Notes: generated by a model not told the origin, from the sequence alone. DNA of 64,000 bases from Gymnodinialimonas sp. 57CJ19 (GCF_038396845.1 NZ_CP151587.1:62001-126000), one strand, 5' to 3'. Numbered from the stretch's first letter, positions 51,494 to 60,986 are shown. Numbers and translations: made by a program.

Positions 51494-52422
51494 TGAGGTG
51501 CCTCCACCGGGATAAGGTTGTCCAAGACACCCTCCATTGTTGTCCAATTCACGCCGCGTAGCGCCGCAGCTTTGCTGCCCATTGGCGGGCGGATCTGCGC
51601 GTGGGGTGGGCTGGCGAGGCGGATGGTGGTGCCCAAGATCCGATCCGCCACAGCGCGAGCCAGATCGAGGTCGCTAATCGTGGGCGGCGTTCCGGTATGA
51701 ATGACGGTGGGGCCATCCCATGGCGTGTCAGTAATCAATCCGGCGATGGCACCTGCCAAATCCGGCAACCACGACCATTCGCGCAATGCATCCGGCGTCT
51801 GAACGGTAATCACCCCGTCAGCCTTCGCCTCGGCCACCATCCGGGCCACAAGGCACAGGTGTTGCCGGGTTTCGCGTACAGCCTCGTAGGGGCCGGTGAT
51901 ATTGCCCAAACGCAGGCTAAGGGTCGTAAAGTTATCGTCCCGGGCGGCTTGGACCAGCAACTCACCGGCGTGCTTGGCTGCGCAGTAGGTGCAGGTCGCC
52001 GTGGGTCTGGTGGCCTCGGTGATCAGCCCGTCGGTGACGGGGGTATCGTCAGGGTTAAACACCCCCATGGAGCTGATGAACAGGAACCTTTCGGCCCCGG
52101 CGTTGCGAGCGAAGTCGAGCGTCGCGGTCAACACGTCCATGTTCCGGCGTACGTGCGCTGCGTTGGAAACCCCCAACCGCTCAGGCGAGGCGGTGATGGC
52201 CGCGCCATGGATGACGGCAAACAGCGGCGCTGTGACCGCCGCTAGGGTGCCGTCGCTCAGCGCGCCTTCGACCATTTCCACGCCCGCCAGACGCGCCCGT
52301 GTTGCAGCGTCAAAGGCTTGATCGACGGCAATCACTTTGCGCCCGGCCCGGTGCAGCGCCAAGACGATTTCGGAGCAGACAAACCCGCCTGCGCCTGTCA
52401 CAAGGATCGCGCCATTGCTCAT
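51490..52422 (-). CDS. NAD-dependent epimerase/dehydratase (310 aa)
   Basis: Extended SDR. Nucleotide motif VTGAGGFVCSEIV (8-20), an acidic VDQAFD after strand 2, HGAA near 73, catalytic SSMGVF and YCAAK near 146, RLGNITGPYE near 170. Length typical. Acts on a nucleotide- or free-sugar-like compound. Overlaps the aldolase gene upstream and oxidoreductase B downstream by 4 nt each. Confidence 0.9.
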   Translation of the reverse strand: MSNGAILVTGAGGFVCSEIVLALHRAGRKVIAVDQAFDAATRARLAGVEMVEGALSDGTLAAVTAPLFAVIHGAAITASPERLGVSNAAHVRRNMDVLTATLDFARNAGAERFLFISSMGVFNPDDTPVTDGLITEATRPTATCTYCAAKHAGELLVQAARDDNFTTLSLRLGNITGPYEAVRETRQHLCLVARMVAEAKADGVITVQTPDALREWSWLPDLAGAIAGLITDTPWDGPTVIHTGTPPTISDLDLARAVADRILGTTIRLASPPHAQIRPPMGSKAAALRGVNWTTMEGVLDNLIPVEAPQ

Positions 52423-53321
52423 GCTCCGGCTTGCTCCCCTGCGATACGCACCGCTTTTGCGATCGCCTCCGAATGCTCTGCGCCCAGGGCCATGAAGGGG
52501 GGGCGCACGCGGGCGAATTCTGCATCATCCAGTTGCGCCGCGACGGCGGCTTTGATGGCCGGGATCAGAGGCACGTTTTCGAAGATCGTGCGCACGGCGC
52601 TGACCTGATCGTGCAAGGCGGCGTGATCGGGTCCGTCCAGCCCGTCAATCAACGCACGGATGCCTTTGGGGTTCACGTTGGAACTGGCGCTGATGCACCC
52701 TGCCCCGCCCGCCGCAACATTGTCAGGGATACGCGATTCCGAGGCGGAATAAGTATCAATCTGCGGAAAGGCTTTGATAACCGAGGCTGTGTTTTCCCAA
52801 CTGCCCGAGCTGTCCTTCAACCCGGCAATGACATCGGGGTAGGCTTCCAGCAGCATCTCGATCAGCGGCAAAGTGATCGGCACGCCCGTCATCTGAGGAA
52901 TGTGATAGAGGTACACGCGCAGATCCGCGCCCACGGCGTCGATCACCTGGGCGTAGGCCGCGAAGACACCCGCGTCGCTGACGCCTTTGTAGTAAAACGG
53001 CGGCAGCATCAGGACACCACGGCACCCCAACTTTGTGGCATGGGCCGACAGGGCGATCGTGTCGGCCGCGTTACAACAACCGGTGCCGGGGATTAGCTGC
53101 GCCGGGTCGATACCGGCATCGATCAGGGCCTCTAGCGCGGCCATCCGCTCGGCCACGGAAAGAGAATTCGCCTCGCTCGTGGTGCCAAACGGGGCCAAGC
53201 CGTGGGCACCATTGGCCAACAGCGCTTTCGCGTTCGCCACAAAACGCACGGTATTAATCGAGAGGTCCGCAGCGAAAGGCGTGATTGCAGGCACAAAGAG
53301 TTCAATTTTGCGGGTGCTCAT
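52419..53321 (-). CDS. DHDPS/N-acetylneuraminate lyase family aldolase (300 aa)
   Basis: Class I pyruvate-type aldolase barrel. GTTSEANSLSVAER near 46-59 corresponds to the GTTGE pyruvate-binding motif, YLYHIPQMTG near 137 bears the catalytic Tyr, and AGLKDSSG near 165 carries the Schiff-base Lys. Not a housekeeping DapA: the GTTSE variation and catabolic context point to cleavage of a 2-keto acid. Thirty-eight nt separate it from allA. Confidence 0.92.
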   Translation of the reverse strand: MSTRKIELFVPAITPFAADLSINTVRFVANAKALLANGAHGLAPFGTTSEANSLSVAERMAALEALIDAGIDPAQLIPGTGCCNAADTIALSAHATKLGCRGVLMLPPFYYKGVSDAGVFAAYAQVIDAVGADLRVYLYHIPQMTGVPITLPLIEMLLEAYPDVIAGLKDSSGSWENTASVIKAFPQIDTYSASESRIPDNVAAGGAGCISASSNVNPKGIRALIDGLDGPDHAALHDQVSAVRTIFENVPLIPAIKAAVAAQLDDAEFARVRPPFMALGAEHSEAIAKAVRIAGEQAGA

Positions 53322-53359
53322 GTCGGATAGCTTTCAAGATTAGGGGACGCGCGGAGGCC

Positions 53360-53845
53360 TCAGAGAGGCTCCACCAGCGTCATCGGGTCGATTGTAAGGA
53401 AGTCGTCATCTTGCTGCGCCCCGCCGCGCCACATCAGGACCGCGAAATGGGACGTGCGCTCAAGCACTGTTGCGCCAAGATGCCAGACGCCGCGGTTGTA
53501 GATCACCCCCATCGTGCCGGGCACCATGAACCCAAGGGCTTGGTCCAGAAGCGGGGTGCCTGTCTCGTCCGAGGGCATCACCATGACGGCATATCGGGCG
53601 ACGTCGATGGGGAAGAAGCATTGCGCGGCGTAGGGATGGCGTTCGATCCCGGTCACTTCGATCGGAAAGGTCTTGGGCAAGACGTGATTGACGTGAAGCA
53701 CCGGTGCGCTGCTGGGGCTGCGGGGATGCAAGGCATCGCTGTAGAATTGCCGTTTGCCCGGTTGATCTGGGGCTGTCACAAACTGCCCATACGGCGCGAA
53801 GGCGACAGGATCGGGCGTCTGAAGCGTGACAACATGGCCCGTCAT
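53360..53845 (-). CDS. allA: Ureidoglycolate lyase family protein AllA (161 aa)
   Basis: Cupin-fold protein of the AllA family, which converts ureidoglycolate to glyoxylate and urea. Visible blocks are AFAPYGQFV, RHPYAAQCFFPID (the HP..SQ-type motif with Ala for Ser), GVIYNRGVWHLG (typical of AllA) and MWRGG. The start at 53845 overlaps the preceding gene by ATGA. With the PuuE-type gene it suggests that a ureide or similar carbamoyl unit is released, though the complete allantoin pathway is not encoded here. Confidence 0.85.
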   Translation of the reverse strand: MTGHVVTLQTPDPVAFAPYGQFVTAPDQPGKRQFYSDALHPRSPSSAPVLHVNHVLPKTFPIEVTGIERHPYAAQCFFPIDVARYAVMVMPSDETGTPLLDQALGFMVPGTMGVIYNRGVWHLGATVLERTSHFAVLMWRGGAQQDDDFLTIDPMTLVEPL

Positions 53846-54753
53846 TGAGCGGGCCCTGCCGGTACGTACTGTGTCCAATAGTCCGCTATGTCGCCCCGAC
53901 CACACACCCAGATATCTGAACATTGCGCAATGTGATCCAAAAAGCGAACGAGTGCGGCGAAACGGCCGGGGTGTCCGACAATCCGACTATGAAGCCCCAC
54001 GGACATCATCTTCGGCTTCGTTTGGGCCTCAGCCCGCAAAACGTCAAAACTATCAATCAGAAAATCGGAAAAATCTCGGGGTGAGAAGACGTCCCCCGCA
54101 AGGAATTTCGCATCGTTGTTTACCATGGTGTAGGGCACGACGAGATGCGGCTTACCCTCTACCTCTGTCCAATAGGGCAGATCGTCATTGTAGGCGTCGC
54201 TGTCGTAATCATACCCCCCATGGGCGGCCACGATCCCGCGTGTCGCGGTGGAAGCAGAGTATCGGCAATACCACCCGCGCGGCGCCCGCCCGACGCTTTT
54301 CAGAAGGCTATCGTGGGCGCGGGCCACATGGTCGGCTTCGGCTTTGGGATCAAGGTGATACTGCTCCACCCATCGATACCCATGGGCGCAAATATCCCAG
54401 TCCGTCGCTGCAATTGCAGCGGCAATGCCGGGGGTGCGTTCAAGGGCCAAGGCGCTGGCGAAGATCGTTAACGGCAACCCCCGATCCCGGAACAGATCAT
54501 GAATGCGCCAGAAGCCGACGCGGCTGCCGTATTCATACATTGATTCAGCCGCCAGATCCCGCGAGCCTTCCGGGATGCGAGAGGCCCGAACTTCGCTGAG
54601 CGCGCTCTCGGATCGTCCATCTCCGTCACCGATGGAGTATTCGGACCCTTCCTCGACGTTCAGCACGAAGTTCACGGCAAGGCGCGCGCCACCGGGCCAA
54701 GAGATATCGGGCGGGTTGGCCCCATATCCTGCAAGATCACGCGCCCGGTTCAT
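53842..54753 (-). CDS. puuE: PuuE-type allantoinase / polysaccharide deacetylase-fold protein (303 aa)
   Basis: NodB-fold hydrolase of the cofactor-independent allantoinase (PuuE) group. The N-terminus RDLAGYGANPPDISWPGGAR with AVNFVLNVEEGSE and the block MYEYGSRVGFWRIHDLF are characteristic; further ones are DICAHGYRWVEQYH and YDSDAYNDDLPYW. Family activity is allantoin to allantoate, but related enzymes hydrolyse other cyclic or linear amides. AAGGTGAG precedes the ATG. The symbol is a family label. Confidence 0.82.
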   Translation of the reverse strand: MNRARDLAGYGANPPDISWPGGARLAVNFVLNVEEGSEYSIGDGDGRSESALSEVRASRIPEGSRDLAAESMYEYGSRVGFWRIHDLFRDRGLPLTIFASALALERTPGIAAAIAATDWDICAHGYRWVEQYHLDPKAEADHVARAHDSLLKSVGRAPRGWYCRYSASTATRGIVAAHGGYDYDSDAYNDDLPYWTEVEGKPHLVVPYTMVNNDAKFLAGDVFSPRDFSDFLIDSFDVLRAEAQTKPKMMSVGLHSRIVGHPGRFAALVRFLDHIAQCSDIWVCGRGDIADYWTQYVPAGPAQ

Positions 54754-54780
54754 GAGCGCTCACCTTTGGAGGGGGAATGC

Positions 54781-55779
54781 TTAGTCACGAGGCCCCTCCA
54801 CCTTGTTGAAGAAGCAGCACCAATCGCCCTGGTTCACGTTGGGCAAGGCCCGCAAGCCGAAGAACATGCCGTCGGCGGGGGCTTTCAACTCGCCCACTTC
54901 ATCCCCGAAGATGTTGATGATCCGGGCGATGGTGTCGCCTTTGTTCATCATCGTCAGGAAATCGACGCCCGGCTCTGGCAGGAAGATACCGGATGCCGGC
55001 GCCAATAGCGCCTCTTGCTGGCCTTTGGTGGCGTCGTCCGGGTAGGTCGCCTGCCCTTCCAGCATCTCGTAGTGGTAGCAGATGTTGACGATGGATTTCG
55101 CCAGTTCTTCGCCCACGTAGCGGAACCGCTCGGGCGAGGTATAGGACCGACCGCCAAGCTCCACCGTGATACCGACTTTGCCTGCGTTATTCATCGCGGC
55201 CATGGGGCTGCCGGTTTTGGTGAAGTTGGACATGATGCAGCCCCAGCCTTCGCCCATCGCCTTCGCCAGTTCGACGCTTTCGGGGCGCTCATCCACGAAG
55301 ATCGCTTTATCAAGGAAGCTGTGGGCACCGCCTGAATGGATCGAGATTTCCAGATCGGCCACGTCCTTCATGGCTTCCCAATGGGCGTGGGCCACGCGGT
55401 CCGAGAAATAGCCATCGGGCTTGCCGGGGTAGATACGGTTCATGTCGTAGGTGAATGTGTCGAGCGGGTTGCCCCGTTCCGCCGCCGAGAACGCCAGCGG
55501 GTTCACGCACGGCACCAGAACCACCGCCCCCTTCAGCTTGGCCGGATCAATCCGCTTGGAAGCCAAGGCACAGGCCAAAGGCCCCTCGGGCTCATCGCCG
55601 TGGATCGCGGCGTTGACCCAGAACGTCGGACCTGCGCCCGCGCCATTGATGACGACCACGGGGATTTCGACTTTGACGCCGCCCGCCAGATCACCGGCGG
55701 CAATCGCGCCGCGCTTGATTTCACCCGGAGCCGCCGTGGCGGAGCCTACGGTGACGCTTTCGTTGCCTGTCGTGCTCAT
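54781..55779 (-). CDS. Succinylglutamate desuccinylase/aspartoacylase family protein (332 aa)
   Basis: Zinc-dependent M14-like deacylase. Metal ligands sit in NAAIHGDEPEGP (His and Glu near 58-61) and SIHSGGAHSF (His near 148). YDMNRIYPGKPDG near 112 gives the NR motif, and GKVGITVELGG the catalytic Glu. A C-terminal beta domain follows (GIFLPEPGVDFLTMMNKGD). The group includes DoeB, which deacetylates N-acetyl-diaminobutyrate in ectoine breakdown, and other N-acyl amino acid hydrolases. Overlaps the VOC gene by ATGA. Confidence 0.9.
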   Translation of the reverse strand: MSTTGNESVTVGSATAAPGEIKRGAIAAGDLAGGVKVEIPVVVINGAGAGPTFWVNAAIHGDEPEGPLACALASKRIDPAKLKGAVVLVPCVNPLAFSAAERGNPLDTFTYDMNRIYPGKPDGYFSDRVAHAHWEAMKDVADLEISIHSGGAHSFLDKAIFVDERPESVELAKAMGEGWGCIMSNFTKTGSPMAAMNNAGKVGITVELGGRSYTSPERFRYVGEELAKSIVNICYHYEMLEGQATYPDDATKGQQEALLAPASGIFLPEPGVDFLTMMNKGDTIARIINIFGDEVGELKAPADGMFFGLRALPNVNQGDWCCFFNKVEGPRD

Positions 55780-56267
55780 ACTGCTTCTGCCTTGCTGTTT
55801 TCCCATTCGGCCAATTGCTCGGGCGTGTAGACCTGCATGAATTCGATCTCGATCCCGCCCGCGTCGTTATCAAGGAACGCGACCCATCCTTCGGGATGCG
55901 CGTGGGAGCCGTAGACACCGCAGGCCTGACAGATCCGCAGATCCGCGCCTTGGGACTTCGCGTGTTCAAGGGCGTCGTCGATGTTGTCGACCTCATAGCA
56001 AATGTGGTGCAGGCCTTCGCCGCCACGTTCCTTGATCCAGGTGGCAAAGCGCCCGTCCGGTTCGGTCGATTGGCAAAGCTGGTATTCAATCCCGCCCAGA
56101 TAGAACAAAGCCACCTTGTTGCCTGACTTCGCGAAATGGGTGATCTCGGTATCCTTGGGGACGTGCAGGAACTGGGAATAGGCCGCCAATGCCTTTTCAG
56201 CATCGCTGACCGCAAAGGCCATGTGCTTGATGCTCTTGATGTTCGGGTTGTCAGATTTTACGGTCAT
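55776..56267 (-). CDS. VOC-fold metalloenzyme, methylmalonyl-CoA epimerase-like (163 aa)
   Basis: Two beta-alpha-beta-beta-beta repeats of the vicinal oxygen chelate fold. Metal ligands are suggested by KHMAFAVSD (His15), GLHHICYEVD (His near 87) and GGIEIEFMQV (Glu near 145), the pattern of methylmalonyl-CoA epimerase and glyoxalase-like proteins. It carries a short HPEGWVAF loop. Probably an epimerase or isomerase acting on an acid intermediate. Nine to twelve nt after the aminotransferase. Confidence 0.88.
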   Translation of the reverse strand: MTVKSDNPNIKSIKHMAFAVSDAEKALAAYSQFLHVPKDTEITHFAKSGNKVALFYLGGIEYQLCQSTEPDGRFATWIKERGGEGLHHICYEVDNIDDALEHAKSQGADLRICQACGVYGSHAHPEGWVAFLDNDAGGIEIEFMQVYTPEQLAEWENSKAEAV

Positions 56268-56279
56268 CGGAGGTGGTCC

Positions 56280-57482
56280 TTACTCAGCAGGTTCGGTTTG
56301 CTCGGCGCGGAAGCTTTCCACGACGGCGGCCATGCGTTGCATAGCGATTTCAATGCGGTCGACAGGTTGGGTCATCGACATCCGCACAAAGTCATCGGTG
56401 TGGTCGCCGTAGATGGTGCCGGGGTACATCATCACTTTGCCCTCGGCCAAAAGCCGTTCACAAAACGCCCCCGCGGTGATGCCGAACCCAAGGCTTGCGA
56501 CATTGGCATAGACGTAAAACGCACCCTGCGGCTCGGCGTAGCTCATGCCGATGGCGTCGAGCCCCTTGCAGATTGCCGCGCGACGCGCGTCATAGGTTTG
56601 GCGCATCTCTTCCACGCAATCCTGCGAGCCGGTCATCGCCGCCAATGCACCGTGCTGCGACACGGCAGCGGTCGAGATTGCGAAGGCGTGGTTCACTTCG
56701 GACATCGGCATGATCAGATCGCGCGGTCCGGCCAGATAGCCTATGCGCCAACCCGTCATCGCATAGGCCTTGGAGAAACCCGACAGCGTGATCGTGCGCT
56801 CTTTCATGTCGGGCAAAGACGCGACCGGCAGCACGGTGTTGTTACCGAAGGTCAGACGCGCATAAATCTCGTCCGAGATCACGATAAGGTCGTGTTTCTT
56901 TGCCACCTCCGCGATCTTGCGCACCTCATCAGGGGGCGTGACAGAGCCCGTGGGGTTGTTGGGGTTGATCAGCACAAGGATCTTGGATTTGGGCGTGATA
57001 TGGGCTTCGACCATCTCTGCGGTGAGGGTGAAGTTCGTCTCCATGGTCATGGGGATTTGAACGACCTTGGCGTCCGCCATTTCGGCGGCCTGACCATATG
57101 GATTATAACCGGGGCATGGCACGATGATCTCGTCTCCCGGGTTCAGAAGCGACAGCGCGATGATGAACATGCCCTGCTGGCCGCCAGGCGTGATCATGAT
57201 CTCATCGGCCGCGTAATCGGCCCCGCCGTAGGTGCGGATGTTGTCCGCAATGGCTTCACGCAGCGGCTGAATGCCCAAGGGGTGTGTGTAGTGCGTGGCC
57301 CCATTGGCCAGCGCGTCCTGGCCCGCCTTGATGATATGTTCGGGCGTATCCAGATCCGGGTCGCCGCGGCCTAGCTTGATGACGTCATCAAGCCCCTCGG
57401 CGATATCCAACATCTTGGTGATCAAGGCGCCGTCTGAAAGTTTCACGCGGTTCGCAAGGCGAGCGGTATTAGGTGTGGTCAT
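56280..57482 (-). CDS. Class I/II PLP-dependent aminotransferase (400 aa)
   Basis: Fold type I aminotransferase of the AspC/aromatic group. NPNNPTGSV near 171, SDEIYARLTF near 200, and the PLP lysine segment SGFSKAYAMTGWRIGY near 232-247 are complete; Arg in the C-terminal FVRMSMTQP binds the substrate carboxylate. Seventeen nt after the M32 gene. It would move an amino group from an amino acid released by the peptidases. Confidence 0.93.
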   Translation of the reverse strand: MTTPNTARLANRVKLSDGALITKMLDIAEGLDDVIKLGRGDPDLDTPEHIIKAGQDALANGATHYTHPLGIQPLREAIADNIRTYGGADYAADEIMITPGGQQGMFIIALSLLNPGDEIIVPCPGYNPYGQAAEMADAKVVQIPMTMETNFTLTAEMVEAHITPKSKILVLINPNNPTGSVTPPDEVRKIAEVAKKHDLIVISDEIYARLTFGNNTVLPVASLPDMKERTITLSGFSKAYAMTGWRIGYLAGPRDLIMPMSEVNHAFAISTAAVSQHGALAAMTGSQDCVEEMRQTYDARRAAICKGLDAIGMSYAEPQGAFYVYANVASLGFGITAGAFCERLLAEGKVMMYPGTIYGDHTDDFVRMSMTQPVDRIEIAMQRMAAVVESFRAEQTEPAE

Positions 57483-57499
57483 GGTTTTGTCCTTCTCGC

Positions 57500-59026
57500 T
57501 TAGGCCAGCGCGTAGATTTCAGAGTACTTCTTGGTGAGATGCGCGATGTAGGGTTCGGGATCGAGCGTGCGCCCGGTGGCCTTCTCCAACAGTTCATCGC
57601 GTGAGAACCGGCGCCCGTGTTGCGCCACGTTGTCGGTCAGCCAATTGCGCAGCGGCGTGTAGTCCGCATTGTCGAGGGCCGTTTGAATTTCGGGCTTGGT
57701 ACTGGTTGCGGTATCAAACAACTGCGCCGCCATGATGTTGCCGATCGTATAGTTGCAGAACGTGCCGATCTGGCCTGACGACCAATGCACGTCTTGCAAA
57801 ACGCCTTGCCCGTCATCGGGCACTTCGACGCCAAGGTATTCCTTCATTGCCGCGTTCCAAGCCTCGGGCAGGTCCGCGACCTCCAGGGAGCCGTCGACCA
57901 TCTTGGCCTCTAGCTCACACCGAACCATGACGTGGAAATCATAGGTCAGCTCGTCCGCTTCCACCCGAATAAACGAGGGTTCCGAGCGATTCACGGCGCG
58001 GTAAAATTCTTCCTCGCTCACATCATCCAGCAAACCGGGATACGCGGCGCGGATGTCGCCCATGTGGTTTTTCCAGAAGCCTCGGCTGCGCCCCACGTGG
58101 TTTTCCCATAGGCGAGACTGGCTCTCATGGGCGCCGAAGCTGACGCCACCCACAGCGTAAAGGCTGATCAAATCGGTCGCGAGCGGAGTGCGCGTATAGG
58201 CAGGATCAACGCCCTGCTCATACATCGCGTGGCCTGCTTCGTGCAAAGCACCGAACAGTGACATGGGCATGTAGTTCTTGTTCACCCGTGTCGTGATACG
58301 CACATCATTACGGGTAAAAGACACCTCGAATGGGTGAACTGTGGTGTCGAGCCTGCCGCGATCTGTGTCGTAGCCAATCTTCTTGGCCATGTTCAGCGCA
58401 AATGCCATCTGCGCGTCTTCCGGGAAATCACGGTAAAGGAATTCAGCGCGGGGCTTTTCGGCCTCGGCAATGGCGCGGATCAGCGGGATCATCCCTTCGC
58501 GCAAGCGCCCGAACAGCTTGGTGAGGCCTGTCGTCGTCGTGCCCGGTTCAAACCGATACATCAGCGCGTCATAAGGGTGGTCTTCATAGCCAAGCGCCTC
58601 GGCCATTTCGCGGTTGATATCGACCATCGTAGTCAGCGCGGGCGCGAAGATAGAGAAGTCGGCCTTCTCGCGCGCCTCGGCCCAAACCTCATGGGCGGCA
58701 GAGCCTAATTCCGTCTTGCGGCGCAGCAACTCTGCCGGGATGCGTTCGTGATACCCGATCGCCTCGCGCACCTGCGCAACGATCCGCGCCTCTGGGCTGT
58801 CATCGGGTTTACCGGCGACCTCCGCCTCGGCCCCATCAAGGGCGCGCTTCATCTCATCGGAGCAAAGTAGGTTGCGCGCAGCGACCGCCAAGGTGGCCAA
58901 TTGCTTGGAGCGTGTCTCTGCCCCGCCCTTTGGCATCATCGTGCGTGCATCCCACGACAGGACCGATCCGGCATTCAAGAAATCGTTCACACGACCGGTG
59001 ACTTCGATCAATCCAGCGTAACTCAT
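57500..59026 (-). CDS. M32-family carboxypeptidase Taq-like (508 aa)
   Basis: Cytoplasmic metallocarboxypeptidase. HEAGH zinc motif (LHEAGHAMYEQG near residue 265) with the third ligand in GAHESQSRLWEN (near 295), plus the M32 blocks DVRITTRVNKNY, RVEADELTYDFHVMVR and GQIGTFCNYTIGN. First gene of the 13-gene minus unit; the ATG at 59026 has GGAGAG upstream. M32 enzymes remove C-terminal residues with broad specificity except Pro. Confidence 0.95.
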   Translation of the reverse strand: MSYAGLIEVTGRVNDFLNAGSVLSWDARTMMPKGGAETRSKQLATLAVAARNLLCSDEMKRALDGAEAEVAGKPDDSPEARIVAQVREAIGYHERIPAELLRRKTELGSAAHEVWAEAREKADFSIFAPALTTMVDINREMAEALGYEDHPYDALMYRFEPGTTTTGLTKLFGRLREGMIPLIRAIAEAEKPRAEFLYRDFPEDAQMAFALNMAKKIGYDTDRGRLDTTVHPFEVSFTRNDVRITTRVNKNYMPMSLFGALHEAGHAMYEQGVDPAYTRTPLATDLISLYAVGGVSFGAHESQSRLWENHVGRSRGFWKNHMGDIRAAYPGLLDDVSEEEFYRAVNRSEPSFIRVEADELTYDFHVMVRCELEAKMVDGSLEVADLPEAWNAAMKEYLGVEVPDDGQGVLQDVHWSSGQIGTFCNYTIGNIMAAQLFDTATSTKPEIQTALDNADYTPLRNWLTDNVAQHGRRFSRDELLEKATGRTLDPEPYIAHLTKKYSEIYALA

Positions 59027-59242
59027 TTTTGGGCGCTCTCCACTCGGATGTTGCTTGCGAAACGGTCCCACCTTTCAGGCGGCAACGTCGTCGATACGGG
59101 GTGTTGACTATCTAACCTGCTCGTGTATCTCATTTGAACAAGTACAATGTCGACAATCTACTGATGGCAAGGAAGTCATCGGAAGTCAAACCAAAACATT
59201 GTCCAATTCTGCCGCCCCTGCCCGCAAAGGACGTGACGCTAA
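59027..59242. promoter_or_regulatory. Divergent promoter region of the catabolic island
   Basis: This 216-nt, comparatively AT-rich region separates the two divergent units. On the + strand TTGACT (59104-59109) and TATCTC (59126-59131) could form a weak promoter with a 16-nt spacer. An 8-bp palindrome TGTCGACA lies at 59148-59155. One regulator could control both units from here, but no regulator gene is inside the window. Confidence 0.45.
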
Positions 59243-60106
59243 ATGTCTACCCCAACCACCAACGAAGCCGCCTTGGTCGAGATGGCCGTATCAGGCGTAA
59301 TCACCACGCCTGCGGTGCGCCCCGGCCAATACATTCCCCATCCCGATGGCCGCGCGACGGTCCTGCCGGGCATGTTCGGGATCACCTATAACGTCCGCTG
59401 TGGCGATCGTGCCTTTGGGTGGGCGGGCGACCATGTGGAGCCGGGTGTTTCCATAGATGACGAATCGGATTCGGGGCGTCACCACGCGCTGCATTACCTC
59501 AACTGTATCGGGAATGAGGCCGTTGTAACCTCTGGCATGGCCGCCGGTGCGCGGGGCATCGTCGTCGGAGAACATGCCCGCATTCTTGTGCAATTTTCGC
59601 CCGACGCGCACGATGTTATGGCACCGGGCGATCGCATTCAGGTCATGACCAAGGGTCAAGGCCTTGCCCTGACTGATTATCCCGGTGTCGCTCTCAAGAA
59701 GATGAGCCCGCGCCTGTTCCATGCCCTCGGCATCACGGAAAGCGCCGGGCGCCTCCATGTGAATGTCGCGATGGAGCTGCCGATCCGCATCATGGGATCG
59801 GGGGCCGAGTTGAACTCAGAATATGTCGACCAAGATCTGATGTCGGGCGACCGCGCGTTAATGGCGGAACTGGGCATTGACCAGATGCGCCTTGGCGATG
59901 TGATCGCCATCCGCCACGCCGACCACCACTGGGGCCGGTCCTACCGTGAAGGCGCCGTCTCTATCTGCCTGTGCATCCACGGCGATAGCATCATGACAGG
60001 CCACGGCCCCGGCATCCTTACCCTAATGACCGCACGCGAGGGTGAGATCGACTTCACTGTCGATCCCTCCGCGAACCTTGCCACTCTTCTCGAGCTCGGA
60101 GCCTGA
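59243..60106 (+). CDS. DUF4438 protein, first tandem copy (287 aa)
   Basis: Member of the DUF4438 family of unknown function. Blocks VLPGMFGITYNVRCGDRAFG and AGDHVEPGVS near 55-75, LNCIGNEAVVTSGMAAGARG near 88-107, and GHGPGILTLMTA near the end define it. No signal peptide. Length is normal. Close relative of the next gene with identity concentrated in the GITYNV.GD.AFGWAGD and CxGNEA segments. Family structures are known, but no reaction; the conserved His/Asp/Cys pockets suggest an enzyme. Likely a step of the island pathway. Confidence 0.88.
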   Translation: MSTPTTNEAALVEMAVSGVITTPAVRPGQYIPHPDGRATVLPGMFGITYNVRCGDRAFGWAGDHVEPGVSIDDESDSGRHHALHYLNCIGNEAVVTSGMAAGARGIVVGEHARILVQFSPDAHDVMAPGDRIQVMTKGQGLALTDYPGVALKKMSPRLFHALGITESAGRLHVNVAMELPIRIMGSGAELNSEYVDQDLMSGDRALMAELGIDQMRLGDVIAIRHADHHWGRSYREGAVSICLCIHGDSIMTGHGPGILTLMTAREGEIDFTVDPSANLATLLELGA

Positions 60107-60107
60107 T

Positions 60108-60986
60108 ATGAGCATCCAAACCAACGCCGCCGATATTGTCACCGTCTCTGTCATGGGACAGGTCGCGAACCCCTCCCTTTCTGGCCTTCCGGCAGAACCC
60201 TACCGATTGGACGCAGACGGCAAGGCCTTCCTTTGGCCCACCTTCGGCGGCATCGTTTATAATGTCACCGTGGGTGATAGCGCCTTTGGATGGGCGGGTG
60301 ATTGCATCCACCCATCCATCAGCATCTCGCACCCCGATGCAAACAAGAACCGGGGTCTCAACGTCTTTGCATGCGTCGGCAACGAGGCGATGGTTGCCAG
60401 CGGCGCTGCCAAAGGCGCGCGCGGTGTGGTGACGGGCAAATCCGGGCGGTTCTCGGACCAGGTCATCGTTCACTTCGACACAGAGACCCGCCGCAAAATC
60501 GCTGTGGATGATCAAATTCTGGTCAAAAGCGAAGGAGTGGGTCTGTCGGTGCCCGATTGCCCCGATGTTGCCTTCAAATCCTTGTCCCCCGCCCTTTTCG
60601 ACGCGCTTCCCAAAAAGATGGAGGGCGATGTTCTGAAAATCGGTGTGGTCGCAACGGTGCCGCCGCATTTCGTGGGTGCCGGTGCAGGGCTTACGTCGGA
60701 AGGTGGCTCACTTCATATCCAATCCACCGACCGTGCCGCTCTGGCGGAACACGGGCTCGATAACCTACGCCTTGGTGATGTTGTCGCGATCCAGGACACC
60801 GACAGCCGCTACAACCACGGCTATCTGCGCGACGCGATGAGCATTGGCATCGTGGGCCAGACCGACGGCCCCCGCGCAGGCTATGGCCCCGGCATGACTG
60901 TCGTGATGACCGCGCCCGCAGGCCAACTGGGCAGCTTCGAGGCCCCCGGCACCAATATCGCAGACATTCTAGGACTCTCCGCATGA
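60108..60986 (+). CDS. DUF4438 protein, second tandem copy (292 aa)
   Basis: Paralog of the preceding gene: GGIVYNVTVGDSAFGWAGDC near 46-65, NVFACVGNEAMVASGAAKGARG near 84-105, and GYGPGMTVVMTAPAGQLG near the C-terminus. Differences in the middle (for example an HFVGAGAGLTSEGG loop) suggest altered specificity. It starts 1 nt after the previous stop, and its own stop overlaps the next gene by 4 nt. The retention of two copies suggests a hetero-oligomer or two related substrates. Confidence 0.88.
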   Translation: MSIQTNAADIVTVSVMGQVANPSLSGLPAEPYRLDADGKAFLWPTFGGIVYNVTVGDSAFGWAGDCIHPSISISHPDANKNRGLNVFACVGNEAMVASGAAKGARGVVTGKSGRFSDQVIVHFDTETRRKIAVDDQILVKSEGVGLSVPDCPDVAFKSLSPALFDALPKKMEGDVLKIGVVATVPPHFVGAGAGLTSEGGSLHIQSTDRAALAEHGLDNLRLGDVVAIQDTDSRYNHGYLRDAMSIGIVGQTDGPRAGYGPGMTVVMTAPAGQLGSFEAPGTNIADILGLSA

